Below, one piece after another: positions 35,273-44,660 of a stretch of DNA of 64,000 bases. Origin of the DNA: Bradyrhizobium yuanmingense. GTDB lineage: Bacteria > Pseudomonadota > Alphaproteobacteria > Rhizobiales > Xanthobacteraceae. Made by a program: the position numbers and the translations under genes. The notes beneath the pieces are model-generated. The model saw only the letters and a program-made list of their open reading frames with translations, made no database searches and was not told the origin of the DNA. How positions within the stretch are numbered: the first letter of the stretch is position 1; each line of letters opens with the position of its first letter. The DNA is taken from NCBI RefSeq assembly GCF_029167105.1, contig NZ_JARFML010000013.1, positions 171,116 through 235,115 of the forward strand. Direction: 5' to 3'.

Positions 35273-36259
35273 ATGAACGCCATCATGACCATCGTGTCCC
35301 GCGCCCTGCTCGCCACCGCAGCCTGCCTTGCCCTCGTCGTCCCCTCGGCCGCCGCCGACAAGGTGACCTTTCTGACAAGCTGGTTCGCCCAGGCCGAGCA
35401 TGGCGGCTTCTACCAGGCCAAGGCAACCGGGCTTTACGAAAAGGCCGGGCTCGACGTCACCATCAAGATGGGTGGCCCCCAGGTGAATGGATCGCAGCTC
35501 CTGCTGGCCGGCCAGACCGACTTCCTGATGGGCTATGACATCCAGGTGCTGAAAGGCCGCGAACAGGGACTGCCACTGGTGACGGTGGCGTCCTCATTCC
35601 AGTTCGATCTGCAAGGCATCATGGCCCATGACGATGTGGCGGATCTCTCCGCCTTGAAAGGCAAGCCGATCCTGATTTCCGGTTCGTCGCGGACCACGTT
35701 CTGGCCGTGGCTGCGTGCCAAATACGGCTTCACTGACGATCAGATCCGCCCGTATACGTTCAACCTGCAACCGTTCTTTGCCGACCCCACGGTGTCGCAG
35801 CAGTCCTATCTCTCGTCCGAACCGTTCCAAGCGCAACAGCAGGGCGTGAAGGCAAAATTCTTCCTGTTCGCCGACGGTGGCTATCCGCCCTACGGCTCGA
35901 CGATCGTGACGACGGAGAAGATGCTCGCCGACAAACCCGATGTGGTGGCGCGCTTCGTCAAGACATCGCTTGAGGGCTGGCGGGACTATTTCAGAAACCC
36001 GGAGCCGGCCAACGCCTTGATCAAGGCCGACAACCCGAAAATGACCGACGCCCAGATTGCATTCGCGATCGACAAACTGAAGCAGACCAAAGCGCTTGAC
36101 GGCGGCGACGCCGCCGCCGGCGGGATCGGCATCATCACGGCGGCGCGATGGAAGCAGACCTATGACTTCCTGGTCGCGGCCAACCTGCTCGACCCTAAGA
36201 CCGAATGGCAAAAAGCGTTCACCGATCGCTTCGTCAAGGATCTAAAGGTCGCCTTCTAG
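35273..36259 (+). CDS. ABC transporter substrate-binding protein, NitT/TauT (NMT1/THI5-like)
   Basis: This periplasmic binding protein has 328 residues with a Sec signal peptide (MNAIMTIVSRALLATAACLALVVPSAAA). The mature N-terminus (KVTFLTSWFAQAEHGGFYQAKATGLYEKAGLDV) is the classic NMT1/THI5 opening seen in pyrimidine, riboflavin and sulfonate binders. It starts with GAGG upstream and is the first gene of the second plus-strand operon, after LysR site 2. THI5-type binders often bind aromatic N-heterocycles, which agrees with the downstream deaminase. Confidence 0.92.
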   Translation: MNAIMTIVSRALLATAACLALVVPSAAADKVTFLTSWFAQAEHGGFYQAKATGLYEKAGLDVTIKMGGPQVNGSQLLLAGQTDFLMGYDIQVLKGREQGLPLVTVASSFQFDLQGIMAHDDVADLSALKGKPILISGSSRTTFWPWLRAKYGFTDDQIRPYTFNLQPFFADPTVSQQSYLSSEPFQAQQQGVKAKFFLFADGGYPPYGSTIVTTEKMLADKPDVVARFVKTSLEGWRDYFRNPEPANALIKADNPKMTDAQIAFAIDKLKQTKALDGGDAAAGGIGIITAARWKQTYDFLVAANLLDPKTEWQKAFTDRFVKDLKVAF

Positions 36260-36323
36260 TACAGGCGCCGAGGCACGCAGCTTGCAACGATCCAACAATC
36301 ACTACACCACGAAGAAGCCAGTC

Positions 36324-37172
36324 ATGAATGCTCCCTTGCCCAGCGGTCCCCTGGACGCGCACACCGCGGGCCGCGCAGCCGATCGTCCGCCGGCGGTCGA
36401 GGTGCTGTCCGCGGAAAAGGTTTTCGCCAACGGCACCCAAGGTCTGGCACCGATCGACCTCACGATCGCCGAGGGTGAATTCCTCACGTTGATCGGCCCG
36501 TCCGGCTGCGGCAAGAGCACGCTGCTCAAGCTGATCGCCAATTTGATCCAGCCCTCGGACGGTCGGATTTTGTGGTGGCGCGGCGATTTCGGACAGGTCG
36601 GCCAGGACGGCCGCAGGCTCGCCTTCGTATTTCAGGAGCCGACCCTGATGCCCTGGGCGCGGGTCGATACCAATGTGCGGCTGCCGCTCGACCTCGCAGA
36701 CGTGCCACGCGGCAAGGCCGATCCGCGGGTCAGCGACGCCATCGCCCGGGTCGGCCTCTCGGCATTTGCGCGGCATTACCCGCGCCAGCTCTCCGGAGGC
36801 ATGAAAATGCGGGTGTCGATCGCACGGGCACTGGTCACCGAGCCCAACCTGCTGTTGATGGACGAGCCATTCGGCGCGCTCGATGAATTCACCCGCAATA
36901 AACTCGACGACGACCTGATCAAATTGTGGTGGGAACGCAAGCTGACCACGGCTTTCGTCACCCACTCGATCTATGAAGCGGTGTTCCTGTCGACGCGGAT
37001 CGTGGTGCTGGCCGCCAACCCCGGCCGCATCTTCCGCACCATGACCATCGATGAACCGCAACCGCGCACTCAGGGATTTCGCGACAGCGCCCGGTTCGCC
37101 GCATACTGCCGCGAACTGTCGACCTGGCTTTCCGAAGCGTCGTTGCCGTCGGCATCGGGAGCTACGCCATGA
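36324..37172 (+). CDS. ABC transporter ATP-binding protein, NitT/TauT type
   Basis: This ATPase has 282 residues: Walker A GPSGCGKSTLLKL, Q-loop VFQEPTLMPWA, signature LSGGMKMRVSIARAL, Walker B LLLMDEPFGALDE, and switch FVTHSIYEAVFLSTRI. These are diagnostic of the SsuB/TauB class. The ATG at 36324 is chosen because upstream residues are unconserved. The stop overlaps the permease start by 4 bases. Confidence 0.92.
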   Translation: MNAPLPSGPLDAHTAGRAADRPPAVEVLSAEKVFANGTQGLAPIDLTIAEGEFLTLIGPSGCGKSTLLKLIANLIQPSDGRILWWRGDFGQVGQDGRRLAFVFQEPTLMPWARVDTNVRLPLDLADVPRGKADPRVSDAIARVGLSAFARHYPRQLSGGMKMRVSIARALVTEPNLLLMDEPFGALDEFTRNKLDDDLIKLWWERKLTTAFVTHSIYEAVFLSTRIVVLAANPGRIFRTMTIDEPQPRTQGFRDSARFAAYCRELSTWLSEASLPSASGATP

Positions 37173-37969
37173 AGCCGCTGTTGCAATCAGAGACCTTCGT
37201 ACGCATCGCGGCCCCGCTCGCCGTCGGCGTGGCGATGATTGCCATCTGGGAAATCGGCTGCCGCCTCGGTTCGATTCCGGTCTACCTGTTTCCGAAGCCG
37301 AGCGACATCTTCGCCAGCCTGATCAAGAATGGGCCCTCGCTGCTGCGCGCGCTGCTGATCACCTTGCGCATTACCCTGCAGGCGTTCGCCGCTGCCGTTG
37401 TGCTTGGGACGCTGATCGCCTTCACGTTTGTGCAAAGCCGCGTCATCGAGGTCAGCCTGTTTCCCTATGCGGTGCTGCTGCAGGTGACGCCGATCGTGGC
37501 GATCGCGCCGCTGATCATCATCCTGGTCAAGAACACGCAGATCTCACTGACGGTGTGCGCGACGCTGGTGGCGCTGTTTCCCATCATCTCCAACACTACC
37601 CTCGGCCTGCGCAGCGTCGATCCCGGGCTCGCCAACTATTTCCGCATGAACCGGGCCAGCCGATTGAAAACTTTGGTGCGGCTGCGGATTCCCGGCGCTC
37701 TACCATACTTCTTCGGCGGACTGCGCATTTCCTGCGGGCTCGCGCTGATCGGCGCTGTCGTCGCCGAGTTCGTCGCCGGCACCGGCGGCCGCTCATCGGG
37801 ACTGGCCTATGAGATTCTCGATGCCGGATTCCAGTTGGACATTCCCAGGATGTTTGCCGCACTGTTCCTGATCACCGTTACTGGCGTGTTGCTGTTCGGC
37901 GCGATGGTGGGACTGTCCAAGCTCGCCCTGTCAAACTGGCACGAGAGCGAGCTTGGAACCGAAACATGA
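37169..37969 (+). CDS. ABC transporter permease, NitT/TauT type
   Basis: This inner-membrane permease has 266 residues and about six hydrophobic segments. FPKPSDIFASL is the family N-terminal block, and the EAA loop (NRASRLKTLVRLRIPGALPYFFGGLRIS) contacts the ATPase. It overlaps the ATPase gene at the start and the deaminase gene at the end (ATGA each time), so the importer and first enzyme are translationally linked. Confidence 0.92.
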   Translation: MKPLLQSETFVRIAAPLAVGVAMIAIWEIGCRLGSIPVYLFPKPSDIFASLIKNGPSLLRALLITLRITLQAFAAAVVLGTLIAFTFVQSRVIEVSLFPYAVLLQVTPIVAIAPLIIILVKNTQISLTVCATLVALFPIISNTTLGLRSVDPGLANYFRMNRASRLKTLVRLRIPGALPYFFGGLRISCGLALIGAVVAEFVAGTGGRSSGLAYEILDAGFQLDIPRMFAALFLITVTGVLLFGAMVGLSKLALSNWHESELGTET

Positions 37970-39324
37970 GCGCATTGCTGATCGAGAATGCCGAGGGGAT
38001 TTTCACCGGCCTTCCCGGCGAAGCGATGCGCGCCCACGGATCGATCCGGATCCGCGACGGTGTCATCATGGCGATCGGCGCACTCACGGCGGAGGCCGGT
38101 GAACGCCGGCTGGATGCCTCCGGCTGCGTGATCTATCCTGGATTGATCTCGACCCACCATCACCTGTTCCAGAGCGTCTTGAAGGGGGTGCAGACTGGCA
38201 TCAATCAGCCGCTCGCCGGCTGGCTGCGGTCCGTGCCCTATGCTTACTGGTCGAAGATCGACGAGGAGGCGCTGGCGGTCGCAGCCCGGATTGGCCTCGC
38301 CGAGCTTCTGCTGTCCGGCACCACGACCGTCGCCGATCACCATTATCTTTTTAGCGATACCTATCGGTTCGATCCGGCGGCGGTGATCTTCGAAGTCGCC
38401 CGCAGCCTCGGCCTGCGCCTGGTGCTCTGCCGCGGCGGCGGCACCAAGACGAGCCACGTCGGCGGCGGCGACGGAGCGCCGACGCCGGTCGAACCGCTCG
38501 AGCGCATGCTGGCCTCGGTCGAAACCTGCGCCCAACGTTTCCATGATCCCTCTCCGGCCGGGCTCACCAAGGTCGCGATGGCGCCGACCACGCCGACCTG
38601 GTCACTGGAGCCGGGCGAGCTTCGTGAAGTGATTGCCGCGGCGCGGCGCATGAAGCTGCGGCTGCACAGCCACCTGTCGGAGACGTCGGACTACGTCGAC
38701 TTCTGCATGTCGGTGCATGGCAAGCGCCCGGTGCACTGGCTTGCCGACCACGACTGGCTCGGTCCCGATATCTGGTACGCGCACATGGTGCATCTCGACG
38801 GTGACGAGGTGAAGATTCTCGCCGAGACCGGCACCGGCATGGCCCACTGCCCGCAGTCGAACTGCCGGCTCGGCTCCGGTGTCGCGCCGGCCGACTCGCT
38901 CGCGGCGCTAGGCGGCGCGGTGTCGCTCGGCGTCGACGGTGCAGCGTCGAACGAGGCCGCCGACATGGTCTGCGAGATGCACAGCGCCTGGCACACCCAT
39001 CGTGCGGTGAAAGGCGCGAATGCCGTCACCGCCGAAGATGTCGTGCACTGGGCCACAGCCGGCGGCGCGCGGGTGCTCGGCCTGCCGCAGGTCGGCAGGC
39101 TTGCGCCCGGCCAGCAGGCGGACATCGCCGTGTTTGATCTCGACCAGCCGCGCCACTTCGGCATGCATGATCTCCTGATCGCGCCGGTGACCTGCGGTGG
39201 CGGCCGTGTTCGCCATCTGCTGATTGGCGGGCGGACCGTCGTCGACGACGGCACCATCCCCGGCCTCGACCTTGCACGACTTCGATCCGACGCGGCGCGC
39301 GTCGTGACGCGCATCGCCGCCTGA
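37966..39324 (+). CDS. Amidohydrolase-superfamily deaminase, 8-oxoguanine-deaminase-like
   Basis: This 452-residue TIM-barrel deaminase has metal ligands His64 and His66 in STHHHLFQS, His236 with Glu239 in HSHLSE, His273 in WYAHMVHLD, and Asp324 in LGVDGAASN. GINQPLAGWL and TTTVADHHYLF match 8-oxoguanine and related deaminases. The group also includes triazine hydrolases and pterin deaminases. It is coupled to the importer by a 4-base overlap, so it probably acts first on the imported ring, removing an amino group. Confidence 0.88.
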   Translation: MSALLIENAEGIFTGLPGEAMRAHGSIRIRDGVIMAIGALTAEAGERRLDASGCVIYPGLISTHHHLFQSVLKGVQTGINQPLAGWLRSVPYAYWSKIDEEALAVAARIGLAELLLSGTTTVADHHYLFSDTYRFDPAAVIFEVARSLGLRLVLCRGGGTKTSHVGGGDGAPTPVEPLERMLASVETCAQRFHDPSPAGLTKVAMAPTTPTWSLEPGELREVIAAARRMKLRLHSHLSETSDYVDFCMSVHGKRPVHWLADHDWLGPDIWYAHMVHLDGDEVKILAETGTGMAHCPQSNCRLGSGVAPADSLAALGGAVSLGVDGAASNEAADMVCEMHSAWHTHRAVKGANAVTAEDVVHWATAGGARVLGLPQVGRLAPGQQADIAVFDLDQPRHFGMHDLLIAPVTCGGGRVRHLLIGGRTVVDDGTIPGLDLARLRSDAARVVTRIAA

Positions 39325-39342
39325 ACTTTTGGGAGACACCTC

Positions 39343-40404
39343 ATGCTGGCCACCAAACAACCGGTGCTTCGCCGCTTCTGGTACGCGATTATGCCAATCG
39401 AACAACTCGAACGCGGGCCGCAGCCGTTCACGCTGCTCGGTGAGCCGATCGTGCTGTTTCTCGACGCCAAGGGCGAACCCGCGGCACTGGAGGATCGCTG
39501 CTGCCATCGCACTGCAAAACTCTCCAAGGGCTGGTGCCGCAACGGCAACATCGTTTGCGGCTATCACGGCTGGGAATACGACCGCGACGGCAAGCTGGTG
39601 ATGATCCCGCAGTTTCCGTTCGAGCAACCGATCCCCGACGCCAAGGCGCGCGCGTTCCACACGAAAACGCGCTACGGCTATGTCTGGGTTGCGCTGGACG
39701 AGCCGCTGCGCGACGTTCCCGACATTCCAGAGGACAGCGATCCCGCCTATCGCCGCATCTTCCAGTTCTACGACACCTGGAACACGGCGGCGCTGCGGCT
39801 GATGGAGAACTCGTTCGACAACGCTCATTTCGCCTTCGTGCATAAGAACACGTTCGGCGATATCGATCAGCCGCGGCCGGAGAAATACGAAATCGTCGAG
39901 ACCGATTACGGCTTCGAGGCAGAAACCATCGTCACCGTCAAAAACCCGCCGATCGCGGCTAAGATCTCCGGCACGACAGAGCCCTATACAAAGCGGCACA
40001 TGCGCAACAAATGGTTCATGCCGTTCTGCCGCCGGCTCGACATGGAATATCCCTCCGGCATCCGGCATATCATCTTTAACTGCGCAACGCCGATCGCCGA
40101 CGGCAAGATCCAGGTGGTGCAGCTGCTGTTCCGCAACGACACCGAGGCGGACTGCTCGACGCAGGAACTGATCGATTGGGATGCCGCAATTATCGCAGAA
40201 GATCGGGACATCCTGGAATCGACCGACCCGGACGCGATCGTCGATATGGGCCGCAAGATCGAGAAGCACATGCCGTCCGATCGTCCCGGCATGTTGATGC
40301 GCAAGCGCCTGCTCGAGCTGCTGCACGAGCATGACGAGGAAGAGGTTCCGAATCCGATGGCCATGAACGCCGGTGCGCTGGAGCGGAGTCATCTGGCGGT
40401 GTAG
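39343..40404 (+). CDS. Rieske non-heme iron oxygenase, alpha subunit
   Basis: This ring-hydroxylating oxygenase has 353 residues. The Rieske [2Fe-2S] ligands are Cys53 and His55 (RCCHRTAKLSKGWC) and Cys72 and His75 (VCGYHGWEYD). The mononuclear iron site is Asp157, His160 and His165 region (FDNAHFAFVHKN). Length and layout resemble vanillate- or caffeine-type monooxygenases and demethylases. No ferredoxin or reductase gene is adjacent, so electrons must come from elsewhere in the genome. It is the last gene of the operon, 18 bases after the deaminase. Confidence 0.92.
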   Translation: MLATKQPVLRRFWYAIMPIEQLERGPQPFTLLGEPIVLFLDAKGEPAALEDRCCHRTAKLSKGWCRNGNIVCGYHGWEYDRDGKLVMIPQFPFEQPIPDAKARAFHTKTRYGYVWVALDEPLRDVPDIPEDSDPAYRRIFQFYDTWNTAALRLMENSFDNAHFAFVHKNTFGDIDQPRPEKYEIVETDYGFEAETIVTVKNPPIAAKISGTTEPYTKRHMRNKWFMPFCRRLDMEYPSGIRHIIFNCATPIADGKIQVVQLLFRNDTEADCSTQELIDWDAAIIAEDRDILESTDPDAIVDMGRKIEKHMPSDRPGMLMRKRLLELLHEHDEEEVPNPMAMNAGALERSHLAV

Positions 40405-40829
40405 TCAAATACTCGTTGCCTTGTACGCCGACAATGGAAAGCAGTGGCGATTGGAGCGCGCTTCCACATTTTGCATGCTAGCAAATAGCTCCAAGCATCG
40501 CCGTACTGCTTATCATTCCCCCGGGCATTTTGGGAAAACTGTCGCCGAGCCAACGCATCGACGCGCAAATACTCGATGCCGCCCGCATCCACTATAAAGC
40601 CTGCTCACATTGGCTGTGATGGGATTTTTCTTGATCTCGCGGTGCACACATTGTGCAGACGCGGCCTTCTAACCAATTGAAAAACTTAAACTCTCGCTCC
40701 AATCCATCATGGGTAAGCTTGGGCTAGCTAGAGTAATCGATATCCAGTTGGAGCCAAGTAGCGAAAGGTTTGTGCATCACCCTCGGAGAGAAGCTCGACA
40801 AGCAGGCGGCGCGTGGTCCTCCCGCCGTC
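40405..40829. other. Non-coding junction after the catabolic block
   Basis: There is no supportable gene. The stretch contains one copy of a 76-bp dispersed repeat (listed separately) and then leads into the decayed lactonase gene. Local base composition is more AT-rich than in the flanking operons. It looks like a junction between island segments. Confidence 0.5.
40635..40710 (+). repeat. 76-bp dispersed repeat, copy A
   Basis: It begins TCTCGCGGTGCACACATTG and ends CTCGCTCCAATCCATCAT. It aligns without gaps to 63189-63264; by hand count 65 of 76 bases match. The best-conserved part is the final 18 bases. Its GTGCAC motifs make short palindromes. Its function is unknown. The two copies bracket 40.7-63.2 kb. 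Confidence 0.75.
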
Positions 40830-41630
40830 CTAGGAATGAGCCGGCCGGGACGGCGCCACATCCAAGCGAACCGCGATCCGGCCAGATCCGGACTCGGCTT
40901 CCGGATAAAGTATCATGACGAGCAGATCGTGACGTGGAACGATGTGGTCCGCACTGGGCGCCGCGGCGCGCAGCCTGTCGTAGCCCACGAGCATGTCGCC
41001 GACATGAAAGGCCGTCGTGAACGGCCGTTCGCTGGTGATGTTCTCGTAAAAATGATTGACGTCGTAAGCGAGCACGACGGGGCCGCGGCGGGTGTTGACG
41101 CGGACGAATTGCAGCCCGGCGAAGTGTCCACCGCCGCATAAAACGTCAGCCCGGGCGCGATCTCGGCATCGCCGTCATAGAACAGCACCCGGCGCGCGTA
41201 GTTCAGCCGCAAGATGCCGCAGATATCATCGACCTCCAAGGAATGCGACAGCCCTGGGTGTTGCATGTAGCGGCGGGTGGCGTAGGCGAGTTCGCGCTCC
41301 TGGAGATGAAACCGCGCGTTCGGAAAGCGGTCGAAATTCCCGGCATGGTCGTAGTAGAAGATGGGTGAGGATCACGTCCTTGACGTCGGCGGGGTCGATA
41401 TCGAAGGCGCACAGTGTCTCCACGGGCAGCGCCGGAAAGTCCGCCTGCGCTGCCGGGCGATTTCCGCGTTGAAGCCGGTGTCGATAACGAAGCAGCGCCC
41501 GCCTCCCGGCGCCAGCCACATGAAATAGTCCATCGGCATCGGCCGGGTCGCCGCCGATGAAGTGCTCGCTGCGCTGGGCATCGCGCGTGGCGTGGCGGAT
41601 GGCGAAGAGCTCGTAATCCGGGGTCGCCAT
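40830..41630 (-). pseudogene. N-acyl-homoserine-lactonase-like metallo-beta-lactamase, frameshifted
   Basis: The pieces read in order as one protein: MATPDYELFAIRHATRDAQ, then PMPMDYFMWLAPGGGRCFVI, then PADVKDVILTHL, then YYDHAGNFDRFPNARFHL, then GGHFAGLQFVRVNTR, then YDVNHFYENI...GYDRLRAAAP. At least four frame changes separate them. One extra base falls inside the HxHxDH zinc motif (near 41350-41360), and one base is lost in front of GGHFAG. It cannot make a working enzyme. Intact relatives degrade acyl-homoserine lactone signals or other lactones. Confidence 0.85.
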
Positions 41631-41641
41631 GGGAAAGGCGC

Positions 41642-41899
41642 TCAGGAGCCGGCCGCGTCGACCTCGTTGAAGGCCTCGCGCGCATTGCGGAAGGCATCGA
41701 TGCCGGCGGGCACGCCGCAATAGACTGCGACCTGGAGCAGGATCTCCTTGATCTCCTCCTTGGTCAGCCATTCTTGAAGGCGCCCGTGACGTGCAACTTC
41801 AATTCGTGCGACTGGTTTAGCGCCTTGCATCGCGAGATTCACGATCGGCGGTGTCACGGACACGTGCTTCGCGGCAGCTCGAAGCGCCCCGCTATACAA
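41642..41899 (-). pseudogene. Carboxymuconolactone decarboxylase-like remnant
   Basis: The end LTKEEIKEILLQVAVYCGVP is the typical CMD C-terminus. Upstream, the family sequence LNQSHELKLHVTGAFKNG is present but in a second frame. The open frame instead reads through with an unrelated stretch, so one insertion and one deletion nearly compensate each other. The N-terminal third is missing. It lies 11 bases before the lactonase start, consistent with a former two-gene operon that has decayed. Confidence 0.75.
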
Positions 41900-41910
41900 G
41901 AATAAGCGCG

Positions 41911-43263
41911 CTATTGTGCCAACGCATTCTTGTAGATCGTTCCGTCCTTCATGATAACGATGAACTTCGTCGGGTCGCCGACAAGATCGATATTCTCCAG
42001 TGGATTTCCTTCGACCAAAAGCAGATCGGCCAGAGCGCCGTGCTCCACAACGCCAATCTTTCCCGGATAGGGATTGCGTTTGCCGGATAGAGCCAGCAAT
42101 TCACCGTTCGTAGAAGTTGCCATAATGAGCACTTCGGCGGGGCTAAACCAACGCGCAAGTGAGGCCAGAATGGCGCCTTGGCGCCGCGCCAAGGTGCGTG
42201 AAAACAGGACATCCGTGCCCCACGCCGTCTTGATCTTGTACTTTTTCGCTAGCTCATAGGTTCGAGCAATGCCAGGCCAGATCTCTTCTGCCTTGGCGCG
42301 CTGGGCAGAGCCGATCGGGAAGTTCAATCTCAACTCTTCGGGAAGCGGCTGCATGCTCAACCAGATGCCCTTCTCGGCCATCAACTTTGCCGTTGGTTCA
42401 TCCATTCGCATCCCATGCTCGATACAAGTCACACCGGCGCTGATTGCCCGCTGGATAGCCGCCGGCGTAAACGCATGCGCGGCAACATAGGTCCCCCAGT
42501 TCTCAGCCGCTTCAACGGCAGCTCTCAGCTCTGCCTCTGTGAATGTTGACACGTCGATAGGGCTGAAAGGGGAGGAAACTCCGCCGCCAGCGGTTAACTT
42601 GATCTGAGAAGCACCTTGCATCAGTTGCTCGCGCACTCTTAGGCGCACTTCGTCGGGACTGTCCGCAACCATGGCTCCGCCGACCTGCTCCATCCGGGTC
42701 AGCATACCGCCGATCGTCCGTGGCAGATCGGTCAGCTCGCGAAAGTCTCCATGCCCGCTTGTGACGGTAATCATAGCGCCCGACGGATAGATGCGCGGCC
42801 CCTCGACGACCCCGCCGTCGATCGCTTTCTTGAGGCCGAACACCGGGCCGCCCACATCGCGGACCGTGGTGAAGCCACGCATAAGTGTGTCAGTTGCTTC
42901 ACGGGCCGCAACCAGATTATTGTAACCGACGTCACCCATGGATTCTGCTGGACTCACCGCGACCAGCATCGCGTGCCAGTGCGCATCAATCAAACCTGGC
43001 ATCAGAGTGCGACCACCCCCTGCAACAACGAGGACATCGGCACGGCGATCGATTGAAACCGGGACGGTCGAGATGCTTTCGATCACATTACCCCTGATCA
43101 GAACATTGGAGGGTGCCGAGAGTGCCGTGCTCTTGCCGTCAAAGATACGGACATTCTCGAAAAGAGTGATGTCGGACCTTTGCTGCGCACCACTTGACTG
43201 AGGGAAAGTCGACAGGAGTGCAACTACTCCTGAAAATATGGTTTTCTGCCATCCGATGTCCAT
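41911..43263 (-). CDS. Secreted amidohydrolase-family metal-dependent hydrolase (Xaa-Pro/imidazolonepropionase-like)
   Basis: This 450-residue TIM-barrel hydrolase has an N-terminal signal-like segment (IFSGVVALLSTFPQSSGA). Its metal ligands are in LIDAHWHAM (HxH), the carboxylated lysine in SQIKLTAGGG, histidines in VAAHAFT and CIEHGMR, and an aspartate in AWGTDVLF. This order is typical of prolidase-like or organophosphate-acid-hydrolase-like amidohydrolases in the periplasm. It ends 11 bases before the decayed CMD gene but appears intact itself. Its natural substrate, probably a small peptide or amide, is not evident. Confidence 0.87.
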   Translation of the reverse strand: MDIGWQKTIFSGVVALLSTFPQSSGAQQRSDITLFENVRIFDGKSTALSAPSNVLIRGNVIESISTVPVSIDRRADVLVVAGGGRTLMPGLIDAHWHAMLVAVSPAESMGDVGYNNLVAAREATDTLMRGFTTVRDVGGPVFGLKKAIDGGVVEGPRIYPSGAMITVTSGHGDFRELTDLPRTIGGMLTRMEQVGGAMVADSPDEVRLRVREQLMQGASQIKLTAGGGVSSPFSPIDVSTFTEAELRAAVEAAENWGTYVAAHAFTPAAIQRAISAGVTCIEHGMRMDEPTAKLMAEKGIWLSMQPLPEELRLNFPIGSAQRAKAEEIWPGIARTYELAKKYKIKTAWGTDVLFSRTLARRQGAILASLARWFSPAEVLIMATSTNGELLALSGKRNPYPGKIGVVEHGALADLLLVEGNPLENIDLVGDPTKFIVIMKDGTIYKNALAQ

Positions 43264-43412
43264 CTGAAGAACCCTCTGTTGCTTTTTGGGCCACGCCTGA
43301 TTCTGATCGTCACCTCAATGTCGGGGATTGTCGCCACCGAGAACCCGGCCGCCGCATCCGCCCTCATCGCGGAAGGCCGTCGCGGCGCTTTCTCCCTCAA
43401 GAGCCGTACGAT

Positions 43413-43676
43413 CTAGCGATCAGGCCTTGCAGATATGATCTCGCCCGTCTTGGGGTCGGCGTGAAACTTCATCCTCTGAGCATCTTTGATTCCTTCGCCT
43501 TCCCAACGACCGTCATCGGCTTCGATCTTGCTGACCAGCGTAAAGCCCGACTTGAGAACCTTCTCGATGACCTGCTGGATTGGCATCCAGTCAGCCCCCG
43601 GCCGATCAGCATGCGCGACGCTAGCGGCAACTGCCGACAGAACGGCTGCGAAAACAACAGGTGCGCTCCTGTTCAT
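43413..43676 (-). CDS. Small PepSY-like periplasmic protein
   Basis: This protein has 87 residues with a Sec signal peptide (MNRSAPVVFAAVLSAVAASVAHA). It then shows WMPIQQVIEKVLKSGFTLVSKIEADDGRWEGE, the alpha-beta pattern of PepSY domains, and a final strand (DPKTGEIISARPD). AGGAGG lies just upstream of the ATG at 43676. It precedes the two-component genes on the same strand. PepSY proteins often modulate sensor kinases or proteases; here that is only a suggestion from position. Confidence 0.8.
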   Translation of the reverse strand: MNRSAPVVFAAVLSAVAASVAHADRPGADWMPIQQVIEKVLKSGFTLVSKIEADDGRWEGEGIKDAQRMKFHADPKTGEIISARPDR

Positions 43677-43860
43677 ACGAACCTCCTTGCAGCGGGTGCT
43701 GACAAGTCTGGCAGCATTGCGGAGTCGAGACACTCCCAAATTTAGCCTAGGGCGCTAAGGGATAAATACCGACACAGCGGCAGCATGCGGCCCAAACTGG
43801 AGACAGTCGATGTCCCTCGGATCACGCATCTGGCGAAACATCTTCGGCCCGCGGTGCCCC

Positions 43861-44496
43861 TCACGGCGCCACCAGTTTCTTGCGGATGGCGTAACGGACG
43901 AGTTCAGCGGTCGACGACATCCCCAGCTTGCGCATCGCCGAAGCGCGATGGGTCTCGACGGTCTTCACGCTCAACTGCAAAATGGCGCTTATGGACCTGT
44001 TGGTATGTCCCTCAGCTATCAGTTGGACTACGCTCTGCTCGCGCGAGGTGAGCAATATATCCGACTTATTCGACTTGTTGAGCTGGTAGTCGTGGAGCAA
44101 TTTCTCCAGCAACACGCTGGTGAAATAAGGTCTGCGATCCAGCAGCGCTTCGACGGCGGACAGCAGGTGTTTCCTCGCATCCGATTTGAACAAGAAGCCA
44201 CGGACACCCGCCAGAATGGCGTCGGTCAGCAGCTCTTCGTTTTCATGCATCGTCAGAATCAGCACTTCGCTGCGCAAACGAAGTGACTTCAATCGGCGAC
44301 TGACCTCCAGCCCGTTCATGAGGGGCATCGAATAGTCGACGATCACCACGTCCGGCTTTGTCTCCAGCGCCAATGCGACGGCCTGCTCACCATTCGTTGC
44401 TTCACCGACAACGATCCAGTCAGAGCGCGTATCGACGATTGCGCGCAGCCCTGAACGCACAATTTCATGATCATCCGCAATCAAGATGCGTTTCAC
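43861..44496 (-). CDS. NarL/FixJ-type response regulator, paralog 1
   Basis: This 211-residue regulator has a receiver domain with the acidic pocket (ADDHE), phospho-acceptor Asp54 in VIVDYSMPLMNG, and a lysine in FLFKSDARK. The C-terminal LuxR-type helix-turn-helix is LTSREQSVVQLIAEG...SVKTVETHRASAMRKLG. It closely resembles the next gene, with an identical first ten residues. Both lie downstream of one histidine kinase. Confidence 0.93.
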   Translation of the reverse strand: MKRILIADDHEIVRSGLRAIVDTRSDWIVVGEATNGEQAVALALETKPDVVIVDYSMPLMNGLEVSRRLKSLRLRSEVLILTMHENEELLTDAILAGVRGFLFKSDARKHLLSAVEALLDRRPYFTSVLLEKLLHDYQLNKSNKSDILLTSREQSVVQLIAEGHTNRSISAILQLSVKTVETHRASAMRKLGMSSTAELVRYAIRKKLVAP

Positions 44497-44660
44497 GGCA
44501 TCGTTCTCCTATCCGACCGCAATCGGCGGAGACCATCGGCATCAGAACAGTCGAGCGATCATACCGATCGCGGGCTGAAGCATTATCCTGCAAAACCCCG
44601 AGATGGCCGGGGCGAATGTACCGACGTGGCCGCGGGCCAAGCAGCCCCAGGAAGGCATTG

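Noticed and set aside
38908..40392. 494-residue minus-strand open frame across the deaminase and Rieske genes
   Set aside because: It spans two good genes on the other strand and lacks any domain.
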